From contig JACONQ010000013.1 in NCBI GenBank assembly GCA_014281115.1, forward strand, positions 1,230,501 to 1,294,500: 64,000 nucleotides of DNA, read 5' to 3'. Made by a program: the position numbers and the translations under genes. The DNA comes from Laburnicola sp. R22_1. Its lineage: Eukaryota > Ascomycota > Dothideomycetes > Pleosporales > Didymosphaeriaceae. The notes under the pieces are model-generated. The model was not told where the DNA came from, did no database searches, and was given only the letters and a program-made list of their open reading frames with translations. Position 1 is the stretch's first letter. Each line of letters begins with the position of its first letter. Below are positions 21,685 to 33,633 of the stretch, in pieces.

Positions 21685-23470
21685 AGCTAGCGTATATAGA
21701 TATAAGTTATATAGGGTTTTAAGTCACTCTACTAAAACGCGACACCTATACAAAACACGCAGTTTCTCTCTATAACGCCTTTATAATTGCTATTAAGTAC
21801 ACATAGATTTAAGTATTGTAGCTACTATAACTACTATAGCCCTTTCTAAAGCACTTGCTATAGTAGATCTACGTTGCTAAGCTGCTAAAGCCTTAGCTGC
21901 GCACATAGCCTTTCTAATAGTCTCTACTTTTATAAAGCGTTAATTTGGGTCTATCTAAATGCGCTTTTAACAATGCTAAGAGCTAGCAGTTTATAGATAA
22001 TGCTTAAGGCGTCTTTTCTCTAATTTAAGTTCTGCAGCTCTAGCATTTACAGCTGCTAGCGCCTTACCTGCTTTCTATAGAAGTAGCTAGGTCCTACAAC
22101 CTAGATTCTCGACGCTCTAGACGTCGCGCTGCGCTATATAGAGATCGCGAGGACCTTAAGGAGTTAAGAGGAAGCTTTAAGGCTGCTGCTAAGGCTGCTG
22201 CTAATACGTAGACGTAGTAGGCCTCTAGGAGACTTGCGATAAGCTAAGCACGTAATTAATATTAAATAGGCAGATACTAGCAGCCTACTAGCTAGCTCAA
22301 ATTATACGCTCTATAAAGCCTTTCTTTCTAGCTTAATAGTAGTAGGTAATAAAGCGCTCCTTCTTAATAGGTGCGGCGTTGTTAAGTGATGCGAGCTCCT
22401 AGATCTAGCGTTAGTAACTAGACTTAATTATAGAGAATAGAGCGAGATCTAGAGGCTGTAAAATGTGCGACAAATGCGTAGGTAGATAGAAAAGCTTAAT
22501 TTAATACTGTTTACAAAGCTATAGGAAGTCTATATTAATATAGCTACCGTAACTATTAAGGATAAGGAGGCGGTACTAGCCATTACCTACAGCTGTCTTA
22601 GGGATAAAAATACGCTGTAACTACTTAACACCTATTGCGTTTAATATTTATCCATTCTCTAAGGTTGTATACAGCCAGCTAGATACATAGAATAATAGGA
22701 ACTAGATAGTTTATAGGCTCTAGCCTTTAAAGATAACTACGCAGCGTAGTTTCTATTACTAATACGCACTTAATTATAGAGACCCACTCGCGATTCTCTA
22801 GTAATTAAATATAAGCCTTTTTCTTTTAACTACTAGAGAGTACTCTAGTGTTTATACATACTCCTAGAGCGACGCTAGTCTTATTTATATTATATATATT
22901 CTCTGCCTATATATTAAACCGCTATTAAGTCTGCTTATAGCGCTCTAGAAACGCGCGTAACTGCTCTAGAGTTGCTGTATTAGCTCTCTAAGTCTCGAGT
23001 TTTCTACTAATAACTAAGGCGACGCGTGGCTGTCGCTTAATAAAGTGGGATAGCCAGAGCTTACTAATAGGCTGATTATCGCTGTTTATATGTAGGATTT
23101 AATTAGCTATTTCTTAAGCGCGAGCGTGTGAGGGAGGGCAGACGCGTGCGTCTTCTTTAAAGATCCAGTCTACTAGGAAGTCCTCCTATAGAGAAGTTAA
23201 TCGCTGTTAGTGTTAATAGCTAGTACAGCTATTAGTTGCGCCTTATATATGTGCAGAGAGAGTAGGTGCAAGAATACTATACGTCTTGGCTGCAGCCTAC
23301 TAGCTATTATAAATACCTATATTGTAATTAGCAATAGCTAATTATATAGCTACCTTATAGGCGTCTATATTAATAAGCGTTGTAGAGAGATATCGCGTAT
23401 TTTGTACAGATGTCGCGTTTTAGTAGAATGACTTAAAATCCTATGTAACTTATATTTATATACGCTAGCT
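21685..23470 (-). mobile_element. pogo family D, copy 1, RIP-mutated, 1786 bp
   Basis: Inverted termini of about 80 bp start AGCTAGCGTATATA at 21685 and end with the complement at 23470. TA lies at 21683-21684 and 23471-23472. The interior holds a decayed minus-strand DDE transposase; near 22.45 kb the sequence still reads HILQPLDL, the third catalytic acid block of pogo transposases. It is closely related to the copy at 33634-35423. The right flank matches the empty site near 14.23 kb. Confidence 0.87.
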
Positions 23471-23869
23471 TATAGGGTTAGTTATTTTAGAAGCTAGAAG
23501 AAAATATTAGAAAAACTGTAATGCGCTCTAGTCCTAGGGCTTAGCGCTTACATATAATATTATATTATATAATATTATATAGGCGCTATAATGCAATAAA
23601 AAAACATAGTAATTAAATATAGTAGGGCCACTTAAAAACTAAATAAGTAAAGGCAGTTTATACTTCTACTTAGGAGGATTAAAGTTTTTATAAAGAGGCT
23701 ATAATTAAAACTTTAGAGGAAAGATAAAACTTTAGTATAGTAATATTACGAGTTATTCTTTCTTTACTATTCTAATTATTATAAACCTACTATCTAGATT
23801 ATTATAAATAATATAAGTTAATATTTACTATATTAATAGATATATACTATTTCTTAGTACGGTAATATA

Positions 23870-24075
23870 GCCTTATTATATTTTGTATATAGATTTTTTT
23901 TAATCGAAGTAGGCGCGCCAAGCTCGCTTAGCGAGCTTGGGCCAACGCGCTAACCCCTTTTTATTAACACTATCTTGAAACGCTTTTCTGTGTTAATAAT
24001 AGTAGGAGGGATAACTACTATTATTGTAATATTTTTATTAGAAACCCCTTAGTCGCAAAAAAAAAACTATACTAT
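23870..24075 (+). repeat. Repeat with 10-bp-arm palindrome, inverted copy at 46.3-46.5 kb
   Basis: Contains a perfect hairpin, CCAAGCTCGC (23918-23927), loop TTA, GCGAGCTTGG (23931-23940). The whole segment recurs in inverted orientation at 46310-46525, where several G/C positions have become A/T. Probably the end of a DNA element. Confidence 0.7.
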
Positions 24076-24139
24076 TTCTTATAAGTAAAATAGAGTAATA
24101 CGTACTAGATACACTATTATTTTATTACTATATTAAGGT

Positions 24140-25190
24140 TATCCTTAATAAATTTTCTACTATTTCTTTATACCCTACTATCTATTTAGATATTAATATT
24201 ATTTCTAAAAGTACTTACTATTACTAAAGAGTATACGCTGTAGTTTTGCGCCGCTACTACTAATATAGCTATACTAAAGTTCTATTCTATTTATAAGATA
24301 CTTATTTAGTATAAAAATAAGTATACTTAACTATTTATAAGGCTATTCTTATATACTAGTTAGTCTAGTAGCTAGTCTAGTTTATAAAAAATAGTAGTAC
24401 TATATTCCTACTCTAGTAAACACAATTACTTCTTATTAGTACTAGAATTCTCTAGTAGGGGATATAAAAGAAGAAGAATAAGGTCTTTATTAATAAGCTT
24501 TAGTATAGTAAGAGTATTAGAAAGAGAAATATCGTAGACCTTTTAGTATACAGTATAACGTTGTAAGGAAAAGCTATAGGTATACTAAAAACATATTAAA
24601 AAAGGTAAAGTAGCTTAGAGATAGGTTAGGCTAGAGACTATTTATTATAACTATTTGTTAGCATGTGTAAATTAGCCTCTTATACGAAAGATAGTTAATA
24701 ATATAACACGCGATTACCTGCGCGCACATAATATAAAATTCGCAACTAGAGATTAAGTGTTTATCTATTCACTATATAATATATTAAATTGTTCCACAAG
24801 ACCTTAAGGTTACTATGTCTATCTCTTACTCCAAAGACGCCATTGCCACTAGATGTGTATAGTAAGAGTATTATATAGATTTGTAAAATCCTCCTAGCTA
24901 TTAACACTATTAAGTTAGCTTATCTAGTGCGCGAGCATAAATAACTAATAATAGTAGTAATAATAAGCTAAGTGTGCTATATACGCTATAAGTAAATCTT
25001 ATATAGATTAGAAGCTTATAGGGTATAGGCAAGATAAAAGTAAGTTTAAAGTTTAAACTATTATTACAGTATTAGATATTTAAGATTAGTTTTTAATTAA
25101 AATTAGGTACTATAGATAGTATATATAACCTTTTATCTTAATCTACTTTAACCTTAAACTAAAAAAAGGTTAAAAAGGCATTTAGTAAGC
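24140..25190 (+). mobile_element. Decayed Gypsy-like gag remnant plus LTR-like repeat copy 3
   Basis: 24140-24500 matches 10520-10880. 24518-24860 is the LTR-like repeat. 24880-25190 matches 10900-11210. The LTR-like sequence is thus inserted within the gag-like remnant. Confidence 0.7.
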
Positions 25191-25199
25191 TAACAAGGG

Positions 25200-25900
25200 G
25201 GTTATAGAATAACAATTTCTATAAAAATTACAAATTTAAATTAGGCAAAAGCTACTAATAGGCTTAAATTTGCTAAAGAGATAGATAAAAAAATTCTAGA
25301 AAATTATATTCTAGAACAAATTATATTTTTAGACGAATATGCAATTTAAAGAGGTCACGGGGCTAGAGTAGAATCCTCTAGAATAAAAAGAAATTAAAAA
25401 GTTAGATTTTAAAAATAGGATAATACTCGCTTAAATAGTAAGTTTTTTTAAATTTATTATATTAAGAAAGGCTAGACTGTTGTCTTTATAATTCTATAAT
25501 TTAAAGTTTAAAATTTACTGGTTAGTTATCTAGTAATTAGAAAGTGTTCAATTTAGACTTTTAAAAAGTCATCTTTAACACTGCCTAATTACTAGGTAAC
25601 TAACTAGGAAATTTTAAATTTTAAATTATAGAATTATTACGCACATAATATACTATACTACTATAATTTTACTTCTACTAACTTATTATTTATAGGCCGC
25701 GATATAACAATATAAGTGTAGGGCTCAATTTAGATAGGGGGGAGATCTGAATTATATTTTATAAAAGACTCCCCCTATTTTAAAATTCTAACAAAAGGCC
25801 TAAATACACTAATAGTGACTATATTATAAAGATATTAGTCACTATAGTTAATAAGCATTATAAACCTAGTTAGTTTTTATTTATTTTAATTAATTCTTTT
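25200..25900 (+). pseudogene. Tc1/mariner transposase remnant split by a hairpin element
   Basis: Plus-strand text across stops reads RLKFAKEIDKKILENYI and then EQIIFLDEYAI, which corresponds to the first catalytic Asp block. After a 142-bp palindromic insert it continues in the same sense (GGDLNYIL, NSDYIIKILVTIVNKHYK). The C-terminus is missing. It separates two inverted gag remnants. Confidence 0.65.
25492..25633. mobile_element. Palindromic hairpin element (MITE-like), 142 bp
   Basis: Two arms of about 68 bp form an imperfect palindrome centred near 25562. The outer arms are TTCTATAATTT and its complement AAATTATAGAA; the inner arms contain TAGTTATCTAGTAATTAG and CTAATTACTAGGTAACTA. It interrupts a transposase remnant, as a foldback MITE would. 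Confidence 0.8.
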
Positions 25901-25939
25901 TTTTTCTCTCTTTTTACTTTTCTTTGTTTATTATTATAT

Positions 25940-26740
25940 TATTACGTCGGCTTGCCGGACGCCTTTTTTAACCTTTTTTTTAGTTTAAGGTTAAAGTAGA
26001 TTAAGATAAAAGGTTATATGTACTATGTACAGTACCTAATTCTAATTAAAGACTAATCTTAAATACGCTAACGTAATAACAGTTTAAACTTTAAACTTAC
26101 TTGCATTTCCTAATATCTATAAGCTTCTAGTACTAACACAAGATTTACTTACGCTGTACACAGTCTACTTAGCTTATTACTACTACTATTATTAGTTATC
26201 TGCGCTTGCGCGCTAGATAAGCTAACTTAATAGCAATAATAACTAGAAGAATTTTGCAGATCTACGCAATGTTCTTACTATACTAGAGCTTATTAATAAA
26301 GACCTTATTATCCTTCTTTTATATCCCCTACTAGATTCTATTACTAATAAGGAGTAATTACATCTACTAGAGTAGAAATTTAATCTTATAGTTTTTTGCA
26401 AACTAGATAAGCTGCCAACTTAACTAGTATACTAGAACTGCCTTATAGATAGTTAAGTATACTTATCTCTTGCGCTAGATAAGTATTTAGATAGAATATA
26501 ACTCTAGCGTACTTACTTTAACAGCCGCTTTAATAGTAGTAGTACATATCTTTAGCGTGTACTTTTTAGTAATAGCAAGTACTTCTTTAGAAATAATATT
26601 AATACCTAGAAGAATAGTAAGACGTAGAGAGATAGTAGGAGATTTGTTAAGGATAACTTTAATATAGTAATAAAGTAATAGTGTATCTAGTACGTGTTAC
26701 TCTTATCCTACTACTTATAAAAACATACCTATTAATATAT
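25940..26740 (-). mobile_element. Decayed Gypsy-like gag remnant, inverted
   Basis: Reverse complement of the 10.5-11.2 and 24.1-25.2 kb copies, recognisable from GGCTTGCCGGACGCC-type sequence at its left edge onward. With the plus-strand copy it forms an inverted pair around the Tc1 remnant. Confidence 0.7.
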
Positions 26741-26954
26741 TAACTTATATTATTTATAATAATCTAGATAGTAGTTTATAACTTAGGATAGCAGTTTATA
26801 ACTTAGAATAGTAAAGAAGAGATAGCTTACAGCGTAGCTACGCTAAAGTCTTATCTCCTCTAAAGTTTTAAGTAGCCTCTTTGTAAAGAATTTGCTTATA
26901 GGAGTAGCCCTACGCTAAGATCGCTAATCTCGCTTAGTAGTTTAAATGCGGTTT

Positions 26955-27085
26955 TTTATAATTACCCTTTTTACGCTCTTTTTAATTACTAAGTAGGGGC
27001 TTTGCTTTTTTATTATGTTTTTTAAGATAAAAGTCTTTGTTATACTACTCCTAGGTAGTTAATTTAACGCCACATTATATTATTA
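26955..27085 (+). repeat. Dispersed ~100-bp repeat, copy
   Basis: CTCTTTTTAATTACTAAGTA end followed by AAGATAAAAGTCTTTG and CCTAGGTAGTTAA. It is followed directly by a partial copy of the LTR-like repeat (27110-27180). Confidence 0.75.
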
Positions 27086-27251
27086 TATTATTATTATATT
27101 ATTTATATTAGGAAGAGAAATATCACAAACCTATTAGTATATAGTATAACGCTGTAAGGAAAAGCTATATATTATTTATATATTATTTCTAGTACTAATT
27201 AATTAATAGGCTAGTATTTTTAACAAGATAATGCCTCTACTTATAAGATAG

Positions 27252-27540
27252 ATATAATGGCGGTATATAGTCTTGTAGAGCTAATCTATTAGGGATAGCT
27301 AGAATAGTTAAAAGAGCTAGCTAAATTAATACTATTCTAATATAGTAAATAAGAAAAAAATATAGGAGGCCCTTTCTTATATAAAGGACGATATAGAGCA
27401 TAGGCCTATACTAGCTATACGCTAATACTAACTAGGAAAGGCGCCTTTAGAAAGGTAAAAGGCGTAAATAGGAGATAATAGGGTGTTAAAAAAAGGTAAT
27501 AAGGTATACTTAGTAGGGAGGCTAGTACAGAACTATTAAT
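27252..27540 (-). repeat. Left long terminal repeat
   Basis: Direct counterpart of 35622-35908 (about 288 bp). Differences between the two are mostly C/T and G/A. Confidence 0.65.
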
Positions 27541-29299
27541 TATATAACCTCCCTTTTAAGGTCTAAAAATAGGAAGGAAAGTACGTAAAAATAGAGTGTT
27601 TTAGTAGATTTTTAATATAACTAGCACTATTTTAGGGCTAAAGAGAGTTGCAATAGGGGTAATAGGCTCCTACAGTTCTAATAGTAGCCTTAGATTTTAA
27701 TTTAGTTACTATTTAGTAGAGATATTAAAGAAAGTTATTAGGGGTAAATTAGTATATTAGTAGAAAAACATAGTAGAAACTATATTTTAGTGTTTAGTAT
27801 TTTGCTAATAGAGTGTAATTTTAGCTCTAACACTATATAAAAATATAGCTAGCTAAAAAAATTCTAGTTAGTTTATTGCGCGTAGACGCAATTATATTAT
27901 ATAATATTTCTTAGTACTATAAAAAGTATTATAAAAATATTAACCTAACTATATAGTTTTTAATTAGAGTAGGGCAGCTCCTAAAGCTATAGGTGCTACT
28001 AGTAGTAGTAGGGATATCTAGAAGTAAAGATGCTAAAAGTTATAGGTGCTCTATATATACGTATTAGTTAGAGTGCTACTAAATTAATAGTAAGCTAGTT
28101 AGCTAGGAAGCTACTAAGTTAGTAGTAAGCTAGCTAGCTAAGGAGCTACTAAATTAGTAGAGAGCTGGCTAGCTAGGAAGCTACTAGAGCCAAGGGCGTT
28201 AAAAGCAATAGGTGCCTATGCGCAGTAGGCTAATAGTTAGGAGGCAGCTTCTAATTATTAGTGTTTTAGGAGACTTTATTAGGTAGTTTACTATTTAATT
28301 TATTATCTAAATATACTTTCTATAGAAAGTTAGACTTAGGGTTAATTAGATTAGTAAATTTAGAGTTATTATTAAAGAGGTTATTATAATAGGTAGGCTC
28401 TTTATCTTCTAATCCGCTACTATAATAGGCAGCGCTATAATCTTTAAGGCTATTACTATAGTAAGTAATGCTAAGTTTTCCTTCTAGGTTAGCAATTTAG
28501 TAAGACGGAAAAGTGCTAACCTAGGTTATTCTAGCTAGGGTAGTTTTAATTAAATAGTTAATTCTATAGGCAAGAGCTGCCTAATCTATAGATTAGCTTC
28601 TTTAGTAGGTTTATAGTTTTTAGGTCTAAGGTTAGAAGTAAGACCTAGATTCTACTATATAATTCCTAGGGACTAGTCTTACTAGTAGCTTTCTTAGGTA
28701 GTAAGGATAGGATAACTAAAAGGCAATTTGTTGTCTAATAGTTTCTTATCTAAAAAAGGCAGCTTAACAGCCTTGACGCTACTATCTTTATTAAAGGTGT
28801 TTTTATAGCTTAGTTTTTAGTAAGCTTTTAAGTACGTTCTAATAACTAAGATAGTAGGGCTAAGAAGCTAGATAAAGATCTCCTTAGAAACACTCTAGTT
28901 AGCTTTTAATAAGCGAGTTATTTAGTAAATATAGTTCTACTTTTTAAGTAGGCTATCCTATTAGGTAGTGTTATCCTAGTAGAAAGAGTTAGGTAGTAGA
29001 GAAGTTTACAGTAAAATAAAATTGCTAGTAAAAGTTAAATTCTTATTATTTTTTTAATAAAGACGACAGTCCTAAGTATTAACTAGGTAGTTAGCTTGCT
29101 TAAAAAATTTCCTACTAATAATAAGATTATAATCCCCTATTGTATAGAAAATAAACTATATAGTAATACTATATCTATTAATATTAAGCTAGGCTATAAA
29201 ATAGGTATCTACTTTTATGCTTCTTTTCCCTGTAAAGTTCTTAAGAGGAATTAGTATCTTTAGGTAAAGTAGTTTGACTTTAAGCTATTTTTAGATAGC

Positions 29300-29365
29300 T
29301 TTTATATACCTTAAAGTAATAAGATTATAAGCGCTAGTACTAGTGTCTATTAAGGCTTATAACCT
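29300..29365 (-). pseudogene. Aspartic protease remnant of the LTR element
   Basis: On the minus strand this stretch reads ALIDTSTSAYNLITL without a stop, matching the DT/SG-A-S active-site loop of retroelement proteases. The usual Gly after the Asp-Thr pair is Ser here. Further downstream text is broken by stops. The enzyme would process Gag-Pol; this copy is a fossil. Confidence 0.6.
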
Positions 29366-29612
29366 AAGAGCTAACCCTTAGAATTTAATTTGTATTAGCA
29401 TAACTAACTAAGAGCCTCTAAATAGCTTAGAAATTCTTACTATCTTGCCGCCTATAGGTAGCAATTTAGTTTAGCATCTATATTTTATAGTTAAAATTAT
29501 AGTTTATCTAGATTAATTAGTTTAGTAGCTTCTATATAAGCTACTAGAGCCGGCTATTTAACTAACTACTATGTTACGTAATTAATAATTTCTTTAATAA
29601 TATTTTTTACTA

Positions 29613-29785
<173 letters not shown>

Positions 29786-32714
29786 GTAGTAGCTAACTTA
29801 ACTATTTTATTAACTCTCTCCTATAGTAGATCTTTCCTTATAACTAGCAAGCTGTATTCTGCCCCCTAAGGACCTTGCCGCCGCTTATCTCTCCTATACT
29901 TCTATTGCTACTACTTACTCTTACCCTTATTATTTAGTTGCAGTCCTCTACCTTAATAGCACCTTAGATAATTACTACTATATTTATAAGTTTCTTATAC
30001 TATAGCTGCGCTTTTAAACTTTTATAGTCCCTAAAGAACTGCTACTTATTATCTAGTAGCTGTCCTATACCTTTGCTTTACTAGTTTTCATCTTTAAGTT
30101 TTTTTAGTAACGCTTTTATTTTATTTTATTATTATAGTATAAACACCTAACCTAATTCTCTATCTAGGTACTAAAGAAGTACTTTGCACTCTAGAATCTA
30201 GAGTTATAAAACTAGCTAATAGGGCCTAAATAGCTAGGGCTAGGTATTATTAAAGATATTAAAATTAAAAGGCCTCTCTAACAACCCTATTTGCTATATA
30301 AGATTGCTAAATCTCTAGGAATTATTCTTAACTTTGCCTAGTTAATCTTTTATATACTTTTCAAACTCTATTATAGTTATACTACTCTATATAAAAGAAG
30401 TAGTATAGTTAGACTACTAGAATTTTATTGCATCGCTAAACATAATAAATAAAGAGCTAGATTTAAAAGATAGTAGTAGTAATTATATATTAAAAATAAA
30501 GATTTAGTGTACTAGGCGTTACTAATATTATAAGAGACTTTATACGCTATGTGTATAGTAAACTATAGTTATACTATAGCTACTAGGTCGCAAACGTAAT
30601 AACTAAACTATAGTTAAGTGTTTTATTATCTACACTACTCCTATAGTTATAACTCTGCGGTCTACTATAGCTTTCTAATAGTCTACTAGTTAAGAAATAA
30701 CATATAACTTAGTTATACTAGATCGTACACTATTTATTAACTACTATAAAAAAGTTAATAATAAAATTATTATTATTTTGTGTATATTTTGTTACTACTA
30801 CTATGTACTAGGTACTAGGTTTTAGTGCCTCCTATTTTACTCCTCTCTATATATAGTGCGAACTTAATCTTGGTTAGAATCTCTATATAACAAAGATATT
30901 TAATATAAGCTACTAGGTTAGAGTAGTCTACTAGTGTATATTTAAAGTCTTATTATCTAATAAATTACCTACTTCCAAATTAGAGTAGTAGGCAACACTA
31001 AGTTTATTTAAACTAAAATTGTTCTCTACTTTTATATTTGCTTATATAGCTGCCTTAGGGCAGCGGCGTAAGTATAGGCCTCTAAGTTTCTTACTATAGC
31101 TAAAGTAGGCGTTATGCTTTATACACTATGCTTTAGTCTAATTATAAAGAGTTAAAAAAAGAAGTAGGTCTAGAATAGAGTGTTTATTTTCTAGAGAGTA
31201 GTATTTTATAAGTCCTTATGTGTGCCTAGAAAGAGTTTATTATACTATTATCGCGGAGAGTATAGCTAGCTACAGTTATCTAGCGTTTAATTGCTAGGTA
31301 GTTAATATTAGAGTCTTTTATCTTTTTCTAGAGTATTAACTTAAGACTTCTAGTTAACTTAAGTTATAATTTATCCTTCTAGGTCTTTATATCTAGTCTA
31401 CCTTTCCTAGCTAGGCTCTTAAAAGCCTATAGGAACGTCTAGGTATCTATTTTATTAAAGAGAAAGAGCTTATAAAACTTCTTACGTGCCTATTAGGAAG
31501 CAAAGACATTATAGTAAGTTTTTTCTAGAAATTTAAAGAGTGCTTTAGGTCTATAATCTTCTTAAAAGGCCTAATTTATTTAATACTAATTTTACGCTGC
31601 CTCTTAAGACGCGCCTTTAAGGCAGCTAAGAATAGCTTTTATAAGGTTATTTTAATTTTTCTTATTATTATTATCTTAGTAATAGTCTATATTTACGCAG
31701 ATCTTACTATATATATATTCTTTAGCTAATTTCTAATACTAGGGCTAAGTTAATCTTTTTTATAATACTTATTAATATTAGATAGTTTTATAAAGTATCC
31801 TAGCTTAAATATACTAAAGAGTGTAGTAAAAGTATATCTATCCTAGGGCATATCTATCTAGGCGCTATTAGTAAGCTTAGTTTATATATATCTAGAAACT
31901 AGAAAGTAGTAAAAGGTATTATCTAGTTATAAAGTAGGCACTATAAGCTAGGGTAGATAATAGGGTATATAGTAGGGCGCTAGCTAGAGTGTATATTAAG
32001 ATATAACTAGATAAAATAAGCTCTAATTAATTATATAAGGGTGGCGCAAACTATATAGTAGATTAGATATTTTTAAACTAGGGTTTTTAAAGGTATATAA
32101 GTATAATACTATAGATTATAAGTATCTTTAATAAAAGGGAGAGCTTTATTAGAAGTAAATAAGTTCTTTTTAATAGCTATATTGTTAGCACTATTAGAGT
32201 AGAATTAAGATTCTTTCTTTATTATATATATTATAGTATAAGGTGTTTATGCCTTAAATATAGTAAAAGCTTATTTAAATATATTAGTGCGCTTATATAA
32301 AGCCTAAATAATACTCCCCTATTTAAGGTTATCTTTAGACTTTAAAATAGCCCTAGCTACTAATTTTAGTAACTCCTTTAAAAGTAAGCTTTAAGAAAAG
32401 CAATATTGAGCCTAAAGCTAATAGGTAGTAAGTAATTATTTTATTTCTAGGCTATACTAGAGCAATTAGTCTAGTTTAAATTATGCTAAAAACGCGCTAA
32501 ACTTTCTAGTAGCTTTAAGTTTAGTTTTACTTTAGTGCGTAAGCCACTTAAAGTCTATTAGTAAAAATTTATTGCTTAGCTAATCTACTTTAAGTATAGT
32601 AATATATTAATTATACTTAGGAGTATTATAAGAAATTCTAATAGACCTATTCTAAGTAGTTTAACTATACTTCTCTTTTTATAAGGCTAGTATAGTATAA
32701 GAAATTAATAAATT

Positions 32715-32815
32715 GCTTAGAGTAAAGTAGAAGAATTCTACTATAAGTATTATATATTAATTATACTTAGAGTAAAGTAGAAGAATTCTACTATAAGTAT
32801 TATATAAACTATTAT
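32715..32815. repeat. Tandem duplication of ~52 bp
   Basis: CTTAGAGTAAAGTAGAAGAA and the following 30 bp occur twice in immediate succession with no visible difference. This is striking in a region where other repeats have diverged, so the duplication probably post-dates mutation. Confidence 0.8.
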
Positions 32816-33259
32816 TAGTAGAATAAAGGCAAACACTCCTCTTTATATTATCTATCCTAAAACTATCTAGAAGTAAAGAGAATATAGAAAATATTTTAGA
32901 AGTCTTCTAAATTAAAGAGTAGTAGCTTACTATAGTGTAAGTAGTAGTAAAGTTAAGTAAAGTAGGGGTTATAAAAAGATATAGTAGATAAATCTAAAGT
33001 AGCAAGTCTTATATAGCGTGTAAGCTAGCGCATAGTCTAAGCTAGATAAAAAATAAAGTATAAGATAAAATATATAAAACTTTAACCTCTATATTATCTT
33101 TATAGCCTAACTCTAATCCCCTAGCTCTATACCTTATACCCTTACTATAATAGTGCTAGAAGGTAGTTATTAGGCAAGTTAGCTCTATAGAGTATAGCGT
33201 AATAGTTATTATTTATTAATTATTATTTGTGTTTAAAATATTAGAACTTCTAGAGTAGC

Positions 33260-33633
33260 CTCTCTAAATAGACTTTAGTATAGTATAATAACTACCTAGT
33301 ATAACTAGTAACTAATAAACTAATACACCCTTACTAACTTATAGTAGGCAAAGGAGTATAGAAGTAGCCTCTTAAATAGACTTTAGTATAGTGTAATAAC
33401 TATCTAGTATAACTAGTAACTAATAAACTAATATACCCTTACTAACTTATAGTAGGCAAAGGAGTTATATTAGTAGTCTTATAGATCTTAGGTAATATAA
33501 TAACTATCTAGCATAACTAGTAACTAACCTAATATACCCTTACCTACTTATAGTAGGCAGAGAAGTTATATTAGTAGTTTTATAAATTTTAGTATAGAAC
33601 TACTACCTAATATAACTAGTAACTAATAAACTA
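33260..33633. repeat. Tandem array, ~100-110 bp unit, interrupted by pogo D
   Basis: The block ATAACTAGTAACTAA recurs near 33301, 33409, 33513 and 33613, and again near 35500 on the far side of the pogo element. Units also share TATAGTAGGCAAAGGAGT and TAGTAGTCTTATAGA. Confidence 0.85.
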
